11,118 nt of DNA, taken from NCBI GenBank assembly GCA_024275775.1, contig JAJRYM010000021.1, positions 1 to 11,118 on the forward strand, written 5' to 3'. Below, one piece after another: positions 7,516 through 11,118 of this stretch (positions are counted from its first letter, which is position 1; every line of letters begins with the position of its first letter). The translations under genes and the position numbers were made by a program. A model generated the notes under the pieces. The model was not told where the DNA came from, did no database searches, and saw only the letters and a program-made list of their open reading frames with translations. The stretch comes from Nitrospirota bacterium. Its GTDB lineage: Bacteria; Nitrospinota_A; UBA7883; JACRGQ01.

Positions 7516-7721
7516 AAGTTATTTTTCCCTGTCAATACCGTGAGCATCTTATACATCTCACCGGAACCGGTTAAAATCTTCCGACCCGGCGAAGGAATTT
7601 TTTTCAACATGCGTATTGCCCCGTAATAAAACCCGGGAACCCCAATATTGGATTAAAGTCTACATCAATTTCTTTAAAAATGGAAAAATAAAAATCCTGC
7701 CTTCATAAAAAGACCCAGCCT
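7516..7721. other. Intergenic gap between helicase and hydrolase genes
   Basis: This 206-base stretch holds no credible small gene on either strand. It contains a candidate -10 box, a near-palindrome ACCGGAACCGGT (7560-7571), the hexamer CCCGGG (7632-7637) and the perfect palindrome CCAATATTGG (7642-7651). No hairpin followed by a T-run is visible after the helicase stop, only T-rich sequence. Confidence 0.5.
7548..7571 (-). promoter_or_regulatory. Candidate -10 box with overlapping inverted repeat upstream of the hydrolase gene
   Basis: On the minus strand TATAAG (7548-7553, 5/6 to consensus) lies about 33 bases before the hydrolase ATG. No good -35 exists at 16-18 bases. The would-be spacer instead contains ACCGG-TT-CCGGT (7560-7571), a symmetric 12-mer placed where activators or repressors that act on the spacer bind. 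The combination is suggestive only. Confidence 0.25.
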
Positions 7722-8345
7722 TCACCACTCGATATCTTCAAAGGAATATACGCGCGGCGCGGGCGGAAGAGAAGAAAGAAAAACTTTTCCATAGCCCTTG
7801 GAGAGAATCCTCGAATCCGCCACCATTATTATGCCCCTGTCGTTGCGGTGCCTGATAAGACGGCCCAGCCCCTGTTTCAGCGCCAGAACGGCGTAAGGAA
7901 CCTGATAATCGTTAAACGGGTTGCCGCCATTACGGCGGATTCTTTCGATACGAGCCGAAATAACAGGGTCGCCCGGCGAGGCGAAAGGAAGCCGGTCTAT
8001 TATCACGCAACTTAGCGCCTCACCCCGCACATCCACTCCCTGCCAGAAACTGGAGGTCGCCAGCAAGATGGAATCCACCTGCGCCTTGAACTGCTCAAGC
8101 AGGGCGTGCCGAGGCGCTTCGCCCTGCATAAGAATGGGATAATCTATTTTGCCTTCGAGTTTTCGGCGAATTTCATGCATATTTCGAAAGGAAGTGAAAA
8201 GGAAAAGCGTTCTTCCTTGAACCAGGTTTATCAGCCGTATCGATTCGAAGGCAAGAGCCGCCAGAAAATTACTACTGTTTGGCGGAGGCAGTTTGGGCAG
8301 ATAGATCGTTCCCTGCCTGGAAAAATCGAAAGGGGAAGGGAGCAA
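7722..8345 (-). pseudogene. DinG-type helicase, distal part (helicase domain 2) beyond the in-frame amber
   Basis: This is the second half of the helicase gene that starts at 9605. It stays in the same frame as the first half after a TAG at 8376-8378. The coordinates given are the longest stretch with an allowed start (TTG at 8345); the homologous reading actually resumes right after the TAG with RLGLEEAE. Residues 101-106 of this part (WQGVDV, motif V region) and 158-165 (QGLGRLIR, motif VI with its arginines) are intact, and the open frame runs 207 codons to TGA. Such preservation argues for a very recent nonsense change, a sequencing error, read-through, or separate translation. GGAAGAGG (8357-8364) lies 11 bases before the TTG, so reinitiation is conceivable. 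Confidence 0.8.
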
Positions 8346-8375
8346 AACCGTTTCCGCCTCTTCCAGACCGAGCCT

Positions 8376-8378
8376 CTA
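8376..8378 (-). other. In-frame TAG (amber) codon inside the helicase gene
   Basis: The minus-strand reading is GAC TAT TTT CAA TAG AGG CTC GGT CTG, giving DYFQ-stop-RLGL. Upstream and downstream frames agree exactly: the first ATG at 9605 and the downstream TTG at 8345 differ by 420 codons. Related helicases normally have a charged residue at this place in an F-Y-F-x-x-RLGL pattern, so a single-base change from AAG or GAG would explain it. It is codon 410, about 10 codons after the TSATL motif (III). TAG also ends coaD, the transketolase C subunit and DAHP synthase genes in this window, so it is a normal stop here. Confidence 0.9.
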
Positions 8379-9605
8379 TTGAAAATAGTCGAACCCTCCG
8401 GCCGAAGCTAGCGTGGCCGATGTGTAAACGGTGGTGCATCGCGGGTAAAGAGCCTCTTGGAAAATCGACGAAACGTCGATTACCGACGCGTAAAGAAAAA
8501 CTCCCTTTCCTCTTGTTTCGCCCCAAAATATGTACTCGTCATTACGCAAGGAGGTTATCTCCAGAAGCTCTTCATGTATAAGGGCGTATCTCTGGATAAG
8601 CGCCTTTATCGGTTCCGGTATGTTCTTCATCGCAGAAAGTTTTGTCCTGATGGCCTCAAGCGAGGTAAGCAGAATCTCCGCCGGTTCCTGTAACAGCTCG
8701 TTTTCCTTCAGGCTGAAGCGGCGATCTGCGTCTTTCCTGAAGGAGTGGAAAAAACTTCTGCTTCTTGAAAGAAGATTGTCTATATCCTTCGTAGTTTCTT
8801 CCCTCTCATCCGGGTCGCACTCCTTGAGGACGGGATAGGAATCCTTCACAAGCTCTTCAAGGCGGTAGTTACTTATCGACAAACCGAAATATTGCGAAGC
8901 GACATCTTCCACCTGATGAGCTTCGTCGAATATAACCGCGTCATAGTTGGGCAGAACGCGGTTGGAACTCATTTCGCGTATTGCGAGATCCGCGAAAAAA
9001 AGATAATGATTGACCACTATAATCTGCGCGTCCTCGGCCTTCTTCCTTAGCCTGCCGATAAAGCAGTCCGTCATGCGGGGGCATTTCTGTGAGGAACAGA
9101 AATCATAAGTTGAGCATACGCTGTTCCATATTCTGTTCTCTTCCGGCATTCCTCCCAGTTCCGATCTGTCGCCGGTTTTCGTTGCGACGGACCATTCCAG
9201 AATTTCCCGCAACAGTCTGCCGTCTGCGGAATTTTCCAGCATCGGGGCGAGAGAGAATTTTTCCAATCGTAATGGACAGAGATAATTTGCACGCCCTTTT
9301 AGCATCACGGCGGAAAACCGGCCTTTCAGCCTTTTTTTCAGAAACGGAATATCCTTGAAGAAAACCTGTTCCTGAAGATTTCTGGTGCCTGTGGATATTA
9401 CAATCTGCCTGCCGGAAAGAATGGCCGGCACGAGATAGGCAAGCGTTTTGCCCGTACCGGTGCCGGCTTCTACGATGATGTTCCTTCCGGCTTCGATGGC
9501 GCCCGCGACGGCGGCGGCCATTTTCTTCTGTTCCGGTCTGTCCTCGTAATCCTCAAGAGAGGAAGCCAGAAGACCGCCCGGTTCAAATATGCCGGCGATT
9601 TTCAT
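8376..9605 (-). CDS. dinG: DinG-type (XPD-like) iron-sulfur ATP-dependent DNA helicase, proximal part ended by amber
   Basis: First 409 codons of a superfamily 2 iron-sulfur helicase of the DinG/XPD group, which unwinds DNA structures such as D-loops and R-loops. Visible: a Q-motif-like RPEQKKM segment (23-29), Walker A GTGTGKT (48-54), four cysteines placed as in the 4Fe-4S domain (C110, then three of C164, C170, C175 and C181), the VVNHYLFF segment, the DEAH box (227-230), an Arch-like helical region (about 240-350) and motif III TSATLAS (395-401). The frame then meets TAG at codon 410, so helicase domain 2 would be lost. Read through, the whole product would be 627 codons, normal for the family. 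The ATG at 9605 has GGGG eight bases upstream and lies 32 bases after the DAHP synthase stop, so the two are likely co-transcribed. As it stands, the truncated product should not be an active helicase. Family assignment is strong; the dinG symbol is family-level. Confidence 0.88.
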   Translation of the reverse strand: MKIAGIFEPGGLLASSLEDYEDRPEQKKMAAAVAGAIEAGRNIIVEAGTGTGKTLAYLVPAILSGRQIVISTGTRNLQEQVFFKDIPFLKKRLKGRFSAVMLKGRANYLCPLRLEKFSLAPMLENSADGRLLREILEWSVATKTGDRSELGGMPEENRIWNSVCSTYDFCSSQKCPRMTDCFIGRLRKKAEDAQIIVVNHYLFFADLAIREMSSNRVLPNYDAVIFDEAHQVEDVASQYFGLSISNYRLEELVKDSYPVLKECDPDEREETTKDIDNLLSRSRSFFHSFRKDADRRFSLKENELLQEPAEILLTSLEAIRTKLSAMKNIPEPIKALIQRYALIHEELLEITSLRNDEYIFWGETRGKGVFLYASVIDVSSIFQEALYPRCTTVYTSATLASAGGFDYFQ

Positions 9606-9637
9606 TCAGATATCCCCGCCGGACAGCCGATGCCCGC

Positions 9638-10654
9638 CTAAAGCGTTCTGCCAACAGCCTCCGCTATCGGCGCGATTTCCTTCATAAGAATATCGAACTT
9701 CTTGGGCTTGAGCGATTGAGCGCCGTCGGAAAAAGCGATTTCCGGCTTATTATGAACCTCTATCATCAGCCCGTCGGCTCCCACCGCAACAGCCGCTTTT
9801 GCCAGCGCGCTTACATATTGCCAGTAACCTGTTCCGTGGGACGGGTCCACTACGATAGGAAGATGCGTCCTTGCCTTAGCAACGGGAACGGCGCTTAAAT
9901 CAAGTGTGTTTCGGGTGGCGGTTTCGAAGGTTCTTATCCCGCGCTCACAGAGAATGACGTTACGATTGCCTTCCGCAAGAATATATTCGGCCGACATGAG
10001 CCATTCGTCTATCGTAGTGCTTAACCCTCTTTTAAGAAGTATCGGCTTGTCGAGCTTGCCTACCTCCTTCAGAAGGGAGAAGTTTTGCACGTTTCTTGCC
10101 CCAATCTGCATTATATCGGTGTATTGGTAAACAAGATCCACTTCACGCGGATTCATGATTTCAGTTACGATGGGCAGTCCGGTTGCCTCCCGCGCCGCCG
10201 CAAGCATCTTGAGCCCTTCTTCGGCAAGTCCCTGAAAGGAATAGGGGGATGTTCTGGGCTTGAAAGCGCCGCCGCGCAGGATATTCGCGCCGGACTGTTT
10301 TACGTCCCGGGCGATTCCTATAATCTGCTCCATGCCTTCAACCGAACAGGGGCCCGCCATTATGGCCAGCCTTTTTCCGCCGATTTCGACATCGTTCACT
10401 TTTACTATGGTGTCTCCTTCCACCGTTTCTCTCGAAGCCAGCTTGAACGGCTTTAAAATCGGCAAAACTCTTTCCACATAATTAAGCGACTCCAATGATT
10501 CGATTCTAGATTTTTCCCTGCCGTCCCCAACCGCCGCGATAACCGTTTGAAGGGCGCCTCTAAGCACGTGGGGCTGATAGCTGGTTTCCTTTATAAGTCT
10601 TATCACCTCTTCAACGGACTCTTCTGGAGCTCCCGGTTTCATAACAACAATCAT
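9638..10654 (-). CDS. aroF: 3-deoxy-7-phosphoheptulonate (DAHP) synthase, type I-beta with regulatory domain
   Basis: Condenses phosphoenolpyruvate with erythrose 4-phosphate, the first committed step of the shikimate pathway. The 338 residues comprise an N-terminal ferredoxin-like domain (about 1-70, starting MIVVMKPGAP), known in the Thermotoga-type enzyme to bind aromatic amino acids for feedback inhibition, and a (beta/alpha)8 catalytic domain. Visible active-site elements: AGPCSVE with metal ligand C103, the KPRTSPYSFQG segment (132-142), the KRG motif (208-210), DPSHGTG with H273, E299 in the IEVHNKPE segment and D310. The ATG at 10654 is preceded by GGAG seven bases upstream. A promoter with TTGACG and TATCTT lies upstream. 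It ends in TAG with an in-frame TGA 12 codons later, overlapping the helicase start region. It is the first gene of a two-gene unit with the helicase. Confidence 0.97.
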   Translation of the reverse strand: MIVVMKPGAPEESVEEVIRLIKETSYQPHVLRGALQTVIAAVGDGREKSRIESLESLNYVERVLPILKPFKLASRETVEGDTIVKVNDVEIGGKRLAIMAGPCSVEGMEQIIGIARDVKQSGANILRGGAFKPRTSPYSFQGLAEEGLKMLAAAREATGLPIVTEIMNPREVDLVYQYTDIMQIGARNVQNFSLLKEVGKLDKPILLKRGLSTTIDEWLMSAEYILAEGNRNVILCERGIRTFETATRNTLDLSAVPVAKARTHLPIVVDPSHGTGYWQYVSALAKAAVAVGADGLMIEVHNKPEIAFSDGAQSLKPKKFDILMKEIAPIAEAVGRTL

Positions 10655-10695
10655 TTAATATCTCCAATTCAAGAATATTTTCCCTTTGAAATTTA

Positions 10696-10724
10696 AAGAT
10701 ATAGAAAATGTCGCCTTGCGTCAA
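10696..10724 (-). promoter_or_regulatory. Promoter for the aroF-helicase unit
   Basis: On the minus strand TTGACG (10719-10724, 5/6) is followed after 17 bases by TATCTT (10696-10701, 4/6). Transcription would start near 10689, leaving a leader of about 35 bases before the DAHP synthase ATG. This is in the 249-base divergent region shared with gltA. No attenuator-like leader peptide or hairpin is visible, so control of this gene probably acts on the enzyme (inference). Confidence 0.5.
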
Positions 10725-10809
10725 TGATTTGTGCCATACCGTTTAAAGCAATTCATTGTAAGCCGAAGTTGCCGAACCGCACTTATTTACCACACTCGTT
10801 AAAATTATG

Positions 10810-10839
10810 GGTACAGAACAGGGCAAAAAAAAGTAAAAT
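10810..10839 (+). promoter_or_regulatory. gltA: Weak candidate promoter for gltA
   Basis: TAAAAT (10834-10839, 5/6 to the -10 consensus) lies about 65 bases before the gltA ATG, with GGTACA (10810-10815, 3/6) 18 bases upstream. The -35 match is poor, and an A-run fills the spacer. A plus-strand promoter must exist in this divergent region, but this one is only the best available guess. Confidence 0.25.
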
Positions 10840-10903
10840 ACTGTAACAGGAAAAAGGAGCGTCTAATACCGCCGCCCGGCCATAAAAAGGGAGAGAATTT
10901 GAT

Positions 10904-11118
10904 ATGAGCAAGGATACGATAACTATAATAAATAACGCCACGGGAAAAACCGAAGATTTCCCCCTCTTGACCGGCACTCACGGCCCGCCCGTCGCCGACA
11001 TACGCACTCTCTACTCCAAACTAGGAATTTTCACATACGACCCCGGCTTCAAATCAACCGCCAGCTGTAGCAGTAAAATTACTTTCATTGACGGCGAAAA
11101 AGGGGTTCTTCTTTACCG
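10904..11118 (+). CDS. gltA: Citrate synthase, N-terminal part (cut by the window end)
   Basis: First 71 codons of type I citrate synthase, which joins oxaloacetate and acetyl-CoA at the entry to the TCA cycle. The start MSKDTITI is followed by the signature stretch in which IRTLYSKLGIFTYDPGF leads into TASCSSKITFIDGEKG. This closely follows the N-terminal part of proteobacterial GltA enzymes, with the FDPG-type and ITFIDG blocks. The ATG at 10904 has AGGGAGAG about eight bases upstream. It is the only plus-strand gene seen and is divergent from the DAHP synthase gene. The active-site histidines and aspartate lie beyond the window, so catalytic completeness cannot be judged. Confidence 0.95.
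   Translation, partial: MSKDTITIINNATGKTEDFPLLTGTHGPPVADIRTLYSKLGIFTYDPGFKSTASCSSKITFIDGEKGVLLY

Noticed and set aside
7528..7540. TTGACA-like -35 just upstream of the hydrolase gene
   Set aside because: The matching -10 would fall on or after the start codon and no -10 is present there.
8376..8378. General reassignment of TAG to a sense codon in this organism
   Set aside because: coaD ends at TAG exactly where the family ends, and two further genes here also end in TAG.
10783..10977. Minus-strand 64-codon frame over the aroF-gltA gap with a hydrophobic stretch
   Set aside because: It overlaps the conserved start of citrate synthase in antisense and has no convincing homology or start signal.

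Overview
This window looks like an ordinary chromosomal stretch from a Gram-negative bacterium with roughly balanced base composition. It carries core-metabolism and housekeeping genes and no sign of phage, insertion sequence, CRISPR array, tRNA or rRNA. The mix of a split (two-subunit) transketolase, a type I-beta DAHP synthase with an N-terminal ferredoxin-like domain, a DUF502 membrane protein and a proteobacterial-type citrate synthase argues against Enterobacteria and fits deltaproteobacterial or Nitrospinota-grade lineages. That placement is a weak inference from gene types, not a phylogeny.

Almost everything lies on the minus strand, so transcription runs from high to low coordinates. 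From right to left: the start of citrate synthase gltA (plus strand, cut by the window end) is divergent from a DAHP synthase gene (aroF), which is followed 32 bases later by a DinG-type iron-sulfur helicase gene. The helicase reading frame is interrupted by one in-frame TAG codon at 8376-8378, at the junction between helicase domains 1 and 2. Next, after a 206-base gap, come a metallo-beta-lactamase-fold hydrolase, a DUF502 membrane protein and a small DUF5674-type protein; the last two overlap by ATGA.

Then comes a compact run: transketolase N-terminal subunit, transketolase C-terminal subunit (GTGA overlap), coaD (14-base gap) and a class Ib aspartate/prephenate-type aminotransferase (7-base gap). 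Finally, a diguanylate cyclase has its own good sigma70-like promoter (TTGCCA-17-TATAAT). This enzyme has four CBS domains, a PAS domain and a GGDEF domain with an intact inhibitory site.

There is a loose metabolic logic. Transketolase can make erythrose 4-phosphate, DAHP synthase condenses it with PEP to start the shikimate pathway, and class Ib aminotransferases can act on aspartate and in some lineages on prephenate. I do not see a clearly new multi-gene system. The observations most worth checking are the amber-interrupted but otherwise intact helicase, the four-CBS PAS-GGDEF architecture, and the uncharacterised DUF502-DUF5674 pair.
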